NCBI RefSeq assembly: GCF_002929305.1
Contig: NZ_PJIO01000002.1
Coordinates: forward strand, 372,001 to 436,000
Reading direction: 5' to 3'
Length of the DNA stretch: 64,000 bases
DNA from: Arthrobacter sp. GMC3
Lineage (GTDB): Bacteria > Actinomycetota > Actinomycetes > Actinomycetales > Micrococcaceae
Both the position numbers and the translations under genes were made by a program. The notes beneath the pieces are model-generated. The model saw nothing but the letters and a program-made list of their open reading frames with translations. It was not told where the DNA came from and searched no databases. Shown here piece by piece: positions 1 through 7,933 of this stretch (position 1 is the stretch's first letter; every line of letters starts with the position of its first letter).

Positions 1-947
1 ATGCCAGCGCGGATGGCACGCGCCATGTCCAGCACACCCATGCCACGCCCGTTGGCCGGACCGCGCGCATCAACGGTGCTCCAGTCATCCTCGCCACGCT
101 TGCACAGCTTGATCTCGCCGTCGAAGTTGTTCGGGTCCGGCAGTGAGATGGTCCCCTCAGTTCCGGTGATTTCAATGAATCCGGTGCGGACCTTGGGGGA
201 TTCGAAGCTGAAGATGCTGTGTGAGGATGCACCGGATTCAAACTGCGCCAGTGCGCTGACATGCGTGGGAACCTCGACGTCGAACACCTCGCCTGCCTTG
301 GGCCCGGAGCCGATGGTGCGGGTGGGGAACGCGGTAGAGCCCACGGCGGCCACCTTGGCGATGGGGCCAAACGTCTGGACCAGCGCCGTCAGGTAGTAGG
401 GGGCCATGTCGAACAAGGGGCCGGCACCGTCCTGGAACAAGAAGGCGGGGTTCGGGTGCCAGGATTCCGGTCCGGGGGACTGGAACATGGTCAAGGCGCT
501 CAAGGGTGTGCCGATTTCACCGGCGTCGATCAGCCTGCGGGCCGTTTGCAGGCCGGCGCCCAGGAAAGTGTCGGGAGCGCAGGCGAGCCGCATGCCCGCC
601 GCTTGGGCCTCCTTGAGAAGTCCCAGACCGCTTTCACGGTCCAGCGAGAACGGCTTTTCCGTCCACACATTCTTGCCCGCCTTGACGGCCGCCGTGGCAA
701 CTTCCACATGCGCTGCCGGGATGGTCAGATTGACCACGATCTCTACGTCCGGGTGGTTCAAGGCCACGTCCACGCCACCAGAGATTTCAATTCCGTATTC
801 GGCCGCGCGGGCCGCTGCTGCCTCCTCAAACAAGTCGGCCACCACCAGCACCTTGATGTCCGGGAAGGTGGTCAGGTTGTCCAGGTACTGCTTGCTGATA
901 TTGCCTGCGCCGATGACGGCGACACCGACAGGTCCAGTCTTGGTCAT
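1..947 (-). CDS. Gfo/Idh/MocA family oxidoreductase (C-terminus outside window)
   Basis: I read this frame directly from the sequence: an ATG at 947 opens a continuous frame to the window edge, about 315 codons. The N-terminus MTKTGPVGVAVIGAGNIS carries the Rossmann GxGNIS dinucleotide motif. The EKPFSL segment near residue 97 is the family's catalytic-lysine EKP motif, and the C-terminal alpha/beta domain follows. The family oxidises or reduces sugars, inositols and related polyols with NAD(P). It lies four bases after the isomerase stop, so the two form one operon, with an AAGG-type ribosome site inside the end of the upstream gene. The substrate cannot be read from sequence. A paired isomerase and the nearby sugar ABC transporter suggest a sugar or polyol. 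Confidence 0.88.
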   Translation of the reverse strand, partial: MTKTGPVGVAVIGAGNISKQYLDNLTTFPDIKVLVVADLFEEAAAARAAEYGIEISGGVDVALNHPDVEIVVNLTIPAAHVEVATAAVKAGKNVWTEKPFSLDRESGLGLLKEAQAAGMRLACAPDTFLGAGLQTARRLIDAGEIGTPLSALTMFQSPGPESWHPNPAFLFQDGAGPLFDMAPYYLTALVQTFGPIAKVAAVGSTAFPTRTIGSGPKAGEVFDVEVPTHVSALAQFESGASSHSIFSFESPKVRTGFIEITGTEGTISLPDPNNFDGEIKLCKRGEDDWSTVDARGPANGRGMGVLDMARAIRAG

Positions 948-951
948 GAAA

Positions 952-1686
952 TCAGGCCTTTCCGGCGTTCAGGAATTCCAGGCTTTGTGCGATGCCATCG
1001 AAAATGTCGCCCGCGTAGTCATCGAATTCCACCACACCGACTTCCAGGGACTTTGCGGCGCCAATGACGTCCCAAATCGGGACCTCACCCTGCCCTGCCG
1101 GCAGCTGGGCCGAGGTGTCATTGTTCAGGGGGCCGTCCTTGATGTGGATGTATTTCACGCGCTCGCCCAAGTTGGTCAGGATGTCCACGGCGTTAGCCCC
1201 GCCCACGGAGACCCAGTAGGTGTCCACTTCAAGGACCAGTTCCGGATCCAGCAGTGTCTCAAAGTACTCCAACGCCGTGGTGCCGTTGATCTTGGACTCC
1301 AGCTCCCAGGCATGGTTGTGGTAGCCCACGCGGACACCGTATTCGGCGCCCTTCTTAGCTGCCGCATTCAACCCGGCGGCGGTCTTCTGGATGTCTTCAG
1401 CCTTCTGCCAGTTCTCTGCCGAGATGTAGGGATCAATGACTGTGGTGATGCCCAGCTTGTTCGCTGCGGCAAAGATCTCGTCCTGGTCGGCGTTCAGCAG
1501 GGGGGCGTGACCCGACGGCGCTGTGATGCCATGCTCTTTGAACGCTTCGGCGAGGGCATCTGCGGTGGCCACAAAGTTATAGGGCTCCACTTTCGTGAAA
1601 CCGAGTTCTGCCACGCGGGCGATGGTGCCGGCCAGGTCTTCCTCGAGGGGCTTGCGAACAGAGTACAACTGCAGGGAATACGTCAC
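952..1686 (-). CDS. Sugar phosphate isomerase/epimerase (xylose isomerase-like TIM barrel)
   Basis: A 244-residue protein with the AP-endonuclease-2/xylose-isomerase-like barrel pattern: VTYSLQLYSVRKPLEEDL at the start, GFTKVEPYNF, GYHNHAWE and VEFDDY near the end. Family members isomerise or epimerise sugars or inositol derivatives using a divalent metal held by Glu, Asp and His. I chose the GTG at 1686 because CAGGAGA lies just upstream. The in-frame GTG at 1722 lies at or before the predicted transcription start (-10 at 1726-1731), so the longer frame is unlikely. First gene of the leftward operon with the oxidoreductase. It shares a promoter-operator with the ABC transporter at 4.4 kb. 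Confidence 0.85.
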   Translation of the reverse strand: MTYSLQLYSVRKPLEEDLAGTIARVAELGFTKVEPYNFVATADALAEAFKEHGITAPSGHAPLLNADQDEIFAAANKLGITTVIDPYISAENWQKAEDIQKTAAGLNAAAKKGAEYGVRVGYHNHAWELESKINGTTALEYFETLLDPELVLEVDTYWVSVGGANAVDILTNLGERVKYIHIKDGPLNNDTSAQLPAGQGEVPIWDVIGAAKSLEVGVVEFDDYAGDIFDGIAQSLEFLNAGKA

Positions 1687-1725
1687 TGGGGTCTCCTGGG
1701 AAGGTACGAATTGGTGTTCCACTCC

Positions 1726-1763
1726 AAGTTAGGCGAACTTTTGACGATGGTCAAGCAAAAGTT
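1726..1763 (-). promoter_or_regulatory. Promoter-operator of the isomerase-oxidoreductase operon
   Basis: On the minus strand: -35 TTGACC (1749-1754), 17-bp spacer, -10 TAACTT (1726-1731). The -35 lies inside a 28-bp imperfect palindrome at 1736-1763 whose arms are AACTTTTG and CAAAAGTT. On this strand the 28 bp match 25 of 28 positions at 4386-4413, in front of the ABC operon. A repressor bound here would cover the -35, so negative control is the simplest reading. The ROK or LacI protein between the two sites is the likely binder. Confidence 0.7.
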
Positions 1764-1824
1764 TGCCCAAAAACACAAACTAACGGATTGTGACAGATAG
1801 AAGCCTGTGTGTTATTTATTGTGA

Positions 1825-3069
1825 ATGCAAAAGACTCCGGGTTTGCCCCTACCTCGAAGCGCTTCCTCAACCGCCACTGATGGTGCGGAGGCCTTTGGCC
1901 AGCCTTTTGCACGTTCACGAGCAGGAGACGTATTCCAACTCTTGCGTGATGGCCGGGCACGGACCCGGGCGGAACTGGCGGAGGTTACCGGCCTGGCCCG
2001 CTCCACCGTGGCTGCTCGGATTGATGCGCTGAGCGCTGCGGGACTGATAGGGCCGGCAGGGGAGGCGGTGTCCTCAGGAGGGCGGCCGCCGTCGCGCTTT
2101 GCCTTCCAACCCTCGGCCCGCGTCATCTTGGCGGTCGACGTCGGAGCCACGCACGTATTGATTGGCCTGCTGGACCTTAGCGGAACAGTGTTAAGTGAGT
2201 TGCGCGAATCCATTGACATCTCCGCCGGACCCACCACCGTTTTGGACTCTGTGTTGGATCTTTGCGGCCAGCTTTTCGCACAGGTGGGACGTCAAGAACG
2301 AGAACTAGTGGGTATTGGCATTGGTCTTCCTGGCCCGGTTGAGCATTCCACGGGCAAGCCTGCCAGTCCTCCCATCATGCCTGGATGGGATGGCTTCGAT
2401 GTGCCCGGTTATGTTCAGCAACGGTTCCCCGTGGATGTCCTGGTGGATAACGATGTGAACATTATGGCTCTGGGAGAACGTGCTGCCTTCTGGCCGAACG
2501 CCGAGAATTTGCTGTTCATTAAGGTGGCCACTGGTATTGGTGCAGGAATCATCAGCGGTGGGCTGCTGCAGCGAGGCGCCGATGGAACTGCCGGCGATAT
2601 TGGGCATGTGCGGGTTCCTCGCGGGGGAGACATTATGTGCCGCTGCGGCAATTTTGGCTGCCTTGAGGCCATGGCATCGGGTCCGGCTGTGGCGGCAGCC
2701 CTGGCGGCCAGTGGAGTTCCGGCCAAGACGGGGGATGACGTGCTGGATCTTGCCCGGCGCGGGAATCTTGCCGCCATCGCGGCCATGCGTCAGGCGGGTC
2801 GGGATCTAGGCGACGTTTTGGCCGCTTGCGTTAATTTGCTCAACCCTTCCGTCATTGTGATTGGCGGCGGGCTGTCCTCCGCCGGTGAGTATTTGATGGC
2901 CGGTGTGCGGGAAATTGTGTATCAACGCTCCCTGCCGCTGGCCACTGCCCGGTTGCGGATCGTGCAGTCAATGGCGGCCGACCACGCGGGTGTTCTTGGT
3001 GCCGGACGCATGGTGATTGATCACGTGCTGGCCCCCGCCAGTGTGGAACATCTGGTCCAGCAGTTATAG
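1825..3069 (+). CDS. ROK family transcriptional regulator
   Basis: A 414-residue protein. The N-terminal winged helix (about residues 36-75, TRAELAEVTGLARSTVAARI) is followed by a ROK sugar-kinase fold: phosphate loop LAVDVGATH near 102, VDNDVN near 207-212 with the kinase-type Asp, GHV at 260-262, and the zinc motif CRCGNFGC at 272-279. ROK repressors bind sugars or sugar phosphates and release operators. The ATG at 1825 has no Shine-Dalgarno sequence. An AT-rich TTATTTATT stretch lies just upstream, so the mRNA could be leaderless. It is divergent from the catabolic pair and 11 nt before the LacI gene, so it may control both operons that share the 28-bp site. Kinase activity is not excluded. 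Confidence 0.9.
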   Translation: MQKTPGLPLPRSASSTATDGAEAFGQPFARSRAGDVFQLLRDGRARTRAELAEVTGLARSTVAARIDALSAAGLIGPAGEAVSSGGRPPSRFAFQPSARVILAVDVGATHVLIGLLDLSGTVLSELRESIDISAGPTTVLDSVLDLCGQLFAQVGRQERELVGIGIGLPGPVEHSTGKPASPPIMPGWDGFDVPGYVQQRFPVDVLVDNDVNIMALGERAAFWPNAENLLFIKVATGIGAGIISGGLLQRGADGTAGDIGHVRVPRGGDIMCRCGNFGCLEAMASGPAVAAALAASGVPAKTGDDVLDLARRGNLAAIAAMRQAGRDLGDVLAACVNLLNPSVIVIGGGLSSAGEYLMAGVREIVYQRSLPLATARLRIVQSMAADHAGVLGAGRMVIDHVLAPASVEHLVQQL

Positions 3070-3080
3070 GAACCGACCCC

Positions 3081-4190
3081 TTGGACAAAGTCACGATCGC
3101 AGGTCTGGCACAACAGTTGGGCATTTCCAAGGCGTCGGTTTCCTATGCCCTCAACGGGAGGGCGGGCGTTAGTCCGGCAACGCGCGCCCGGGTCCTGGAG
3201 TTGGCGGCCGAGTTGGGGTGGTATCCCAGTTCCAGCGCCCGCGCCTTGTCACAGGCCCGCAGTGAAACCGTTGGCATTGTGCTGCTGCGCGACCCAGAGC
3301 ACGTCGGCTCGGAACCGTTCTACATGAGCGTTTTAGCTGGCATTGAGGCCGTCCTGGGTGAACGTGAACTGAACCTGATGCTCCGTATTGTGGCGCCCGA
3401 CGGCGGCACCCGAGGAGGTCCGCTGGCTACGGTCGGCGCAGTCAAAGGGTCGACCGCCGAGCGGGCATTTCCGGCGGAGCGAAGAGATTTGGCCGTGTAC
3501 CGGCGATGGGCCGGGGAGCGTCGGGTGGACGGTGTGCTCGTCTTTGATGAAACCCGCAACGATCCCCGGGGACCACTGTTGGAACGCCTTGGCCTTCCCT
3601 TTGTCCAGGTGGGCGGCACCGCAGCGCCGGCTGCCCGCAGCGCGGCCACGACTGTGAACCAATCCGTGGATGCTGCCACCGTGGTGGAGGCGTTGCATGA
3701 GCTGGGCCACCGGCACATCGCCTATATTTCAGGGCCGTTGGAGCTAGCCCATGAGACCCTGCGCAGTGCTTCCCTGGCGGCCCATGCGTGGAGGTTGGGA
3801 ATGACACTTACCTCAAGTGCCTCCGACTACACGGCGCCAGACGGCGAAGCGGCGACCATTGCGGTCATGGCTGGCCTGGTGCCCGGCTCGAAAAACTTTC
3901 CCACCGCCATCGTCTATGGCAATGACCTGATGGCTATGGGCGGGCTGGCTGGGTTGAAGAGACTAGACATTTCAGTGCCGGCGCAGGTATCTGTGGTCAG
4001 CTGGGATGATTCGATCATGTGTCAGTTCAGCTCTCCTCCAGTTGCAGCGCTGGGTCGTGACGTTCCGGAACTGGGGAAGCAGTCGGCATTGTTGCTTCTG
4101 AGGATCATTGACGGACATGCCGTAGGTGACAGGGCTATGACCCCTGGTTCTCTCCAACGCCGCGCAAGCCTGGGTGCTGCGCACTTCTAA
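3081..4190 (+). CDS. LacI family transcriptional regulator
   Basis: A 369-residue protein starting at TTG 3081, with AGGAACC upstream near the ROK stop. The N-terminal LacI helix-turn-helix (TIAGLAQQLGISKASVSYAL) and hinge helix SSSARALSQ are intact. The periplasmic-binding-like ligand domain follows, ending in the usual SVVSWDDS segment. It is somewhat longer than typical 330-345-residue members because of extra sequence near residues 105-135 (APDGG to AERRDL). Co-transcribed with the ROK gene. A LacI-type half-palindrome, AACCGGTT, lies at 4233-4240 ahead of the transporter operon and could be its target. Confidence 0.9.
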   Translation: MDKVTIAGLAQQLGISKASVSYALNGRAGVSPATRARVLELAAELGWYPSSSARALSQARSETVGIVLLRDPEHVGSEPFYMSVLAGIEAVLGERELNLMLRIVAPDGGTRGGPLATVGAVKGSTAERAFPAERRDLAVYRRWAGERRVDGVLVFDETRNDPRGPLLERLGLPFVQVGGTAAPAARSAATTVNQSVDAATVVEALHELGHRHIAYISGPLELAHETLRSASLAAHAWRLGMTLTSSASDYTAPDGEAATIAVMAGLVPGSKNFPTAIVYGNDLMAMGGLAGLKRLDISVPAQVSVVSWDDSIMCQFSSPPVAALGRDVPELGKQSALLLLRIIDGHAVGDRAMTPGSLQRRASLGAAHF

Positions 4191-4511
4191 ACTCGCCAAC
4201 CATTTTGAGCTCTTTCGTGTGACACATTAGTTAACCGGTTCAGTTCTGTGACTCACTTTGGCGATGTGAGAACAACCCTGAAATGACGGCCTTTTTTGGC
4301 TTCGAAGCCCCGGAAAATCAACGATTCTTTGACAGAGTGAACATCATCGGTATGTATCAACTTCATAAGTTTTCAAGAATATGACAACTTTTGATTGACG
4401 ATCGTCATAAGTTCGTCTAGGTTTGGTCTCACGTCCTGCTACGGGTATTTCCTGAAGCGATGGCCAACAAGTTTTTCCGGGTTCTCTCCCATAGACAAGG
4501 AAGTCAAAGAA
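4191..4511 (+). promoter_or_regulatory. Regulatory region ahead of the sugar ABC operon
   Basis: A 321-bp gene-free stretch between lacI and the binding protein. It holds a LacI-type palindrome TTAACCGGTTCA (4231-4242), a palindrome AACTTCATAAGTT (4359-4371), and the 28-bp operator at 4386-4413, which contains a perfect inner palindrome TGACGATCGTCA (4396-4407). A promoter overlaps the operator: -35 TTGACG (4395-4400), 17-bp spacer, -10 TAGGTT (4418-4423). Two kinds of operator fit control by both upstream regulators. This assignment is inferred from sequence pattern only. Confidence 0.65.
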
Positions 4512-5816
4512 GTGAAAATTCGTACTTTTGCCGCAGCAGCGGCGATCGCGGCACTTGCAATCACAGCGACGGGCTGCAGTGGCGGCGCGAACAGCGGCTC
4601 AAATGATTCCAGCGGCAAGACGCTCACCTACTGGGCCAGCAACCAAGGCACCAGCTTGGACAATGACAAGGAAGTTCTTACCCCGCAGCTGAAGAAGTTT
4701 GAGGATCAGACGGGCATCAAGGTCAACTTGGAGGTCATCGGCTGGAACGACCTTCAGACTCGCATCCAGACGGCTGTGACATCCGGGCAGGCACCGGATG
4801 TGCTGAACATCGGCAACACCTGGGCTGCATCCCTGCAGTCCACCGGGGCTTTCATGCCCTTCGACGCTGCGGCCTTTGACGCGATTGGTGGCAAGGACAA
4901 GTTCGTCAAGACTGCCATGGACACCGGCGGAGTTGCCGGAGAGGACCCCACCTCCGTGCCGCTCTACGGTCTGGCCTACGGTCTGTACTACAACAAGGCC
5001 ATGTTCAAAGATGCCGGCCTGACCCCGCCCACCACGTGGGAAGAAATGGTGGCCGATGCCAAGAAGCTGACCACCGGAGGCAAGCACGGTTTTTCCCTGG
5101 CAGCAGGCAGCTACACGGAAAACTCACACTTTGCTTTCATCAACGCGGCCCAGAACGGCGCAGAATTCTTTGACGCTTCCGGGAAGCCCACTTTCACCTC
5201 TGACGGCGTCGTCGATGGAATCGCCCGCTACCTGGACTTGATGCAGACGGACAAAGTTGTTGACCCCGGCAATGCCCAGTACGACAACGCCACCAAGGCC
5301 ATCAACGACTTTGCCACAGGCAAAGTTGGCATGGTGCTGAGCCAGAGCAACGCCAACAGCTCCATCGCTTCCCAAGGCATGAAGGATGACGCCTTCGGTG
5401 TAGTGGCATTCCCCGCACCCGCAGGCGGCAAGGATGTGGCCACCATGGTCGCAGGCATCAACATGTCAATCTTCAAGAACACCAAGAACAAGGACGCTGC
5501 ACTGCAGTTCGTGAAGTTCATGACCAGCGAGGCCACCCAGGGTGAACTGGACAAGCCGTTCGCCGCCCTGCCCGTCCTGGCCGGAGTAACCCCGAGCTTC
5601 ACCGACAACGCCGAGCTCGCCAAGACGTTCTCCGACATCTACGCCAACAAGTCCAAGCCGCTTCCCCTGGTTGCCGCCGAGGACCAGTTCGAAAGCACTG
5701 TAGGCAAGGCCATGAACCAGATGTTCGCCACGGTTGCCTCCGGCGGAACCGTCTCGAAGGCCGACATCAAGGCCGCGCTGACCACCGCGCAGCAGGCCGT
5801 CGAAGCGGCAGGCTAG
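4512..5816 (+). CDS. Carbohydrate ABC transporter substrate-binding lipoprotein
   Basis: Family 1 extracellular solute-binding protein of 434 residues. It starts at GTG 4512 with AAGGAAG upstream; the in-frame start at 4395 would lie upstream of the promoter's -10 element. The signal peptide runs from VKIRTF through an Ala-rich core to a lipobox ITATGC, with Cys22 the likely lipidated residue, so the protein is tethered outside the membrane. The mature part has typical features: TYWASNQ, a GIKVNLEVIGWNDL beta strand, APDVLNIGN and YGLYYN. It delivers an unidentified sugar to the two permeases downstream. No ATPase is encoded here, so a shared MsmK/MsiK-type ATPase elsewhere is expected. Confidence 0.92.
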   Translation: MKIRTFAAAAAIAALAITATGCSGGANSGSNDSSGKTLTYWASNQGTSLDNDKEVLTPQLKKFEDQTGIKVNLEVIGWNDLQTRIQTAVTSGQAPDVLNIGNTWAASLQSTGAFMPFDAAAFDAIGGKDKFVKTAMDTGGVAGEDPTSVPLYGLAYGLYYNKAMFKDAGLTPPTTWEEMVADAKKLTTGGKHGFSLAAGSYTENSHFAFINAAQNGAEFFDASGKPTFTSDGVVDGIARYLDLMQTDKVVDPGNAQYDNATKAINDFATGKVGMVLSQSNANSSIASQGMKDDAFGVVAFPAPAGGKDVATMVAGINMSIFKNTKNKDAALQFVKFMTSEATQGELDKPFAALPVLAGVTPSFTDNAELAKTFSDIYANKSKPLPLVAAEDQFESTVGKAMNQMFATVASGGTVSKADIKAALTTAQQAVEAAG

Positions 5817-5821
5817 TCCCC

Positions 5822-5972
5822 ACCGGCCGGCCTGGAAAATCGCTGGCGCGATTTTCCAGGAACCTGGCCGGCGTGGGCCCATCAGCCCCGGCGTACTGGG
5901 GCCCAACAGCCCTTGACGCAAAGCGACATGGTATGACCGGCGGGCGGGTTGCCTTGAGCACCCGCCCGCTGG
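5822..5972 (+). other. Intercistronic stem-loops between binding protein and permeases
   Basis: Two strong inverted repeats fill most of the 185-bp gap. CCTGGAAAATCGC at 5831-5843 pairs perfectly with 5848-5860 across a 4-nt loop, extended outward by GGCCGGC pairing. CGGCGGGCGGGT near 5938-5949 pairs with 5960-5971 around a short loop. Such structures in transporter operons commonly protect the upstream mRNA or reduce read-through, raising binding protein over permease. No T-run follows either stem. Confidence 0.6.
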
Positions 5973-6001
5973 CCCCTGAACTGTTCATGAAAGAAAGGTG
6001 A

Positions 6002-6985
6002 GTGTCCGCAGTGTCTGTATCCACCGCCGTTAAGAAGTCCGGCCCGGAAGCTGGGGCAACCGGAAAGCAACCCCGCAAACCCCGCCGTGCTGGTTGGTGG
6101 CTGCCGTATGCGCTGCTCGCCCCAGCCGTCATTTTTGAACTTGTCATCCACGTGATCCCCATGGTGACAGGTATTTGGATGAGCTTTCTCAAGCTCACCA
6201 AAATGTTCATCGCCAACTGGGGAAACGCCCCTTTCGTTGGTCTGAAGAATTACGAGGTCGCACTAGACTTCAATTCGGCCGTTGGCCTGGGACTGCTGAA
6301 GTCTTTCGGCATCACCGCCGCCTTCACCATCCTTGTGGTGGGTATTTCCTGGGGGCTTGGCATGGCAGCCGCCGTCGCCCTCCAAAAAACCTTCCGCGGC
6401 CGGGCCATCTTCCGGACACTGTTCCTGATCCCGTACGCCCTGCCGATGTACGCCGGTGTCATCGCCTGGAAGTTCATGTTGCAAAAAGACAGCGGCGCCC
6501 TCAATCACCTGCTTTTCGACAACCTCGGCCTGCCGGGCGACAAGCCCTTCTGGTTGATTGGCGACAACGCGTTCATCGCCGTCGTCCTTGTCGCCATCTG
6601 GCGATTGTGGCCCTTTGCCTTCCTGATGCTGATGGCCGGACTGCAGTCGGTGCCCACGGACGTTTACGAGGCGTCGGCCGTTGACGGTGCCAAGCCGATG
6701 CGCCAGTGGTGGTCCATTACGCTTCCCCTGCTGCGCCCCGTCAACATGGTCCTTGTTCTGGTCATGTTCCTGTGGACCTTCAACGACTTCAACACCCCCT
6801 TCGTCCTGTTTGGCGGCTCCCAACCCCCGGCCGGTGACTTGATCTCCTTCCACATCTACAACGCCTCGTTCCTGACCTGGAACTTCGGCTCCGGTGCGGC
6901 CATGTCTGTGCTGCTCCTGCTGTTCCTGTTGGTGGTCAGCGGAATCTACCTTCTCTTCATGAACCGGAGGAAAGACCGTGCATGA
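6002..6985 (+). CDS. Sugar ABC transporter permease (MalF-type)
   Basis: A 327-residue integral membrane protein with about six hydrophobic segments; the first begins WWLPYALLAPAVIFELVIHV. The binding-protein-dependent transport signature that contacts the ATPase is present as EASAVDGAKPMRQWWSITLPLL, near residue 225. CUT1 family MalF-like permeases carry sugars and oligosaccharides. The start is GTG 6002 after AAGAAAGG; a GTG at 6011 is an alternative. Its last bases overlap the next permease by 8 nt, so they are translationally coupled and probably form a heterodimer. Confidence 0.92.
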   Translation: MSAVSVSTAVKKSGPEAGATGKQPRKPRRAGWWLPYALLAPAVIFELVIHVIPMVTGIWMSFLKLTKMFIANWGNAPFVGLKNYEVALDFNSAVGLGLLKSFGITAAFTILVVGISWGLGMAAAVALQKTFRGRAIFRTLFLIPYALPMYAGVIAWKFMLQKDSGALNHLLFDNLGLPGDKPFWLIGDNAFIAVVLVAIWRLWPFAFLMLMAGLQSVPTDVYEASAVDGAKPMRQWWSITLPLLRPVNMVLVLVMFLWTFNDFNTPFVLFGGSQPPAGDLISFHIYNASFLTWNFGSGAAMSVLLLLFLLVVSGIYLLFMNRRKDRA

Positions 6986-7817
6986 AACTACCGGCACCAA
7001 AGTCTTTAGAATCGTCACCATTACGCTGCTGAGCATCTTCACCATCATTCCCATCTACGTCATGGTGATCTCCGGGATGAAACCCCTGGCCGATGTTCAG
7101 GGCGACTTCTCCTGGTGGCCCAGCACCCTGACCCTGCAGCCGTACGTCGACATGTGGAAAACCGTTCCGCTGGCCGACTACTTCGTGAACTCGGTCATCG
7201 TTTCCAGTGCCGCCACGGTCCTTTCACTTGTCATCGCGATTTTCGCCTCCTACGCAATATCCCGTTACAAATTCCGCGGACGGTCGCTGTTTTCGGGCAC
7301 CGTTTTGTCCACCCAAATGCTGCCGGGTGTCCTGTTCTTGCTGCCGCTGTTCCTGATCTTCGTCAACATCAACACGAACTTCGGAGTCCAGCTGGTTGGA
7401 ACCCGCATCGGGCTGATCATCACGTACCTGACGTTCTCGCTGCCGTTCTCCATCTGGATGCTGGCAGGCTACTTTGACGGCATCCCGCGTGAACTCGATG
7501 AGGCCGCCAAAGTTGACGGGTGTGGCCCCATGCGGGCCTTGATCCGGGTAATCCTGCCCGCGGCACGGCCCGGTTTGGTAGCCGTCGCCATCTACAGCTT
7601 CATGACAAGTTGGGGTGAGGTCCTGTTTGCCTCGGTGATGACCACCGACGCGAACCGCACCCTGGCTGTGGGCCTGCAACTCTACTCGACGCAGACCAAC
7701 GTGTACTGGAACCAGATCATGGCCGCCTCCGTGGTGGTCAGCATCCCCATTGTGGTGGGCTTCTTGCTCCTACAAAAGAACTTCGTGGCCGGGCTGACCG
7801 CAGGCGCCGTGAAGTAG
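6978..7817 (+). CDS. Sugar ABC transporter permease (MalG-type)
   Basis: A 279-residue partner permease. GTG start at 6978 with a strong GGAGGAAAG site inside the upstream gene. The N-terminal segment ITLLSIFTIIPIYVMVI is hydrophobic, followed by five more membrane segments. The EAA loop is visible as LDEAAKVDGCGPMRALIRV near residue 175. It completes the binding protein-MalF-MalG set. The cognate ATP-binding subunit is not in the window. The operon ends at a long hairpin at 7837-7898. Confidence 0.92.
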   Translation: MHETTGTKVFRIVTITLLSIFTIIPIYVMVISGMKPLADVQGDFSWWPSTLTLQPYVDMWKTVPLADYFVNSVIVSSAATVLSLVIAIFASYAISRYKFRGRSLFSGTVLSTQMLPGVLFLLPLFLIFVNINTNFGVQLVGTRIGLIITYLTFSLPFSIWMLAGYFDGIPRELDEAAKVDGCGPMRALIRVILPAARPGLVAVAIYSFMTSWGEVLFASVMTTDANRTLAVGLQLYSTQTNVYWNQIMAASVVVSIPIVVGFLLLQKNFVAGLTAGAVK

Positions 7818-7836
7818 TCCCCACCCGTTCTACCTT

Positions 7837-7898
7837 CCGCGACCCGTGAGCTGTGGCGGCTTAGACTCTTCTAAGTCGCCAAAGCTCACGGGTCGCGG
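7837..7898 (+). terminator. Long hairpin ending the ABC operon
   Basis: Arms at 7837-7865 and 7870-7898 pair in 27 of 29 positions across a 4-nt loop. The stem begins CCGCGACCCGTGAGCT. There is no clear T-run, but the stem length and position after the last permease fit a terminator or mRNA-stabilising structure. Confidence 0.7.
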
Positions 7899-7933
7899 CA
7901 CATTTTGGGCAGCAATTTAGTTGGGAGACGCCA

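Noticed and set aside
1..396. Plus-strand frame at the left edge
   Set aside because: It is antisense to a convincing oxidoreductase frame on the minus strand.
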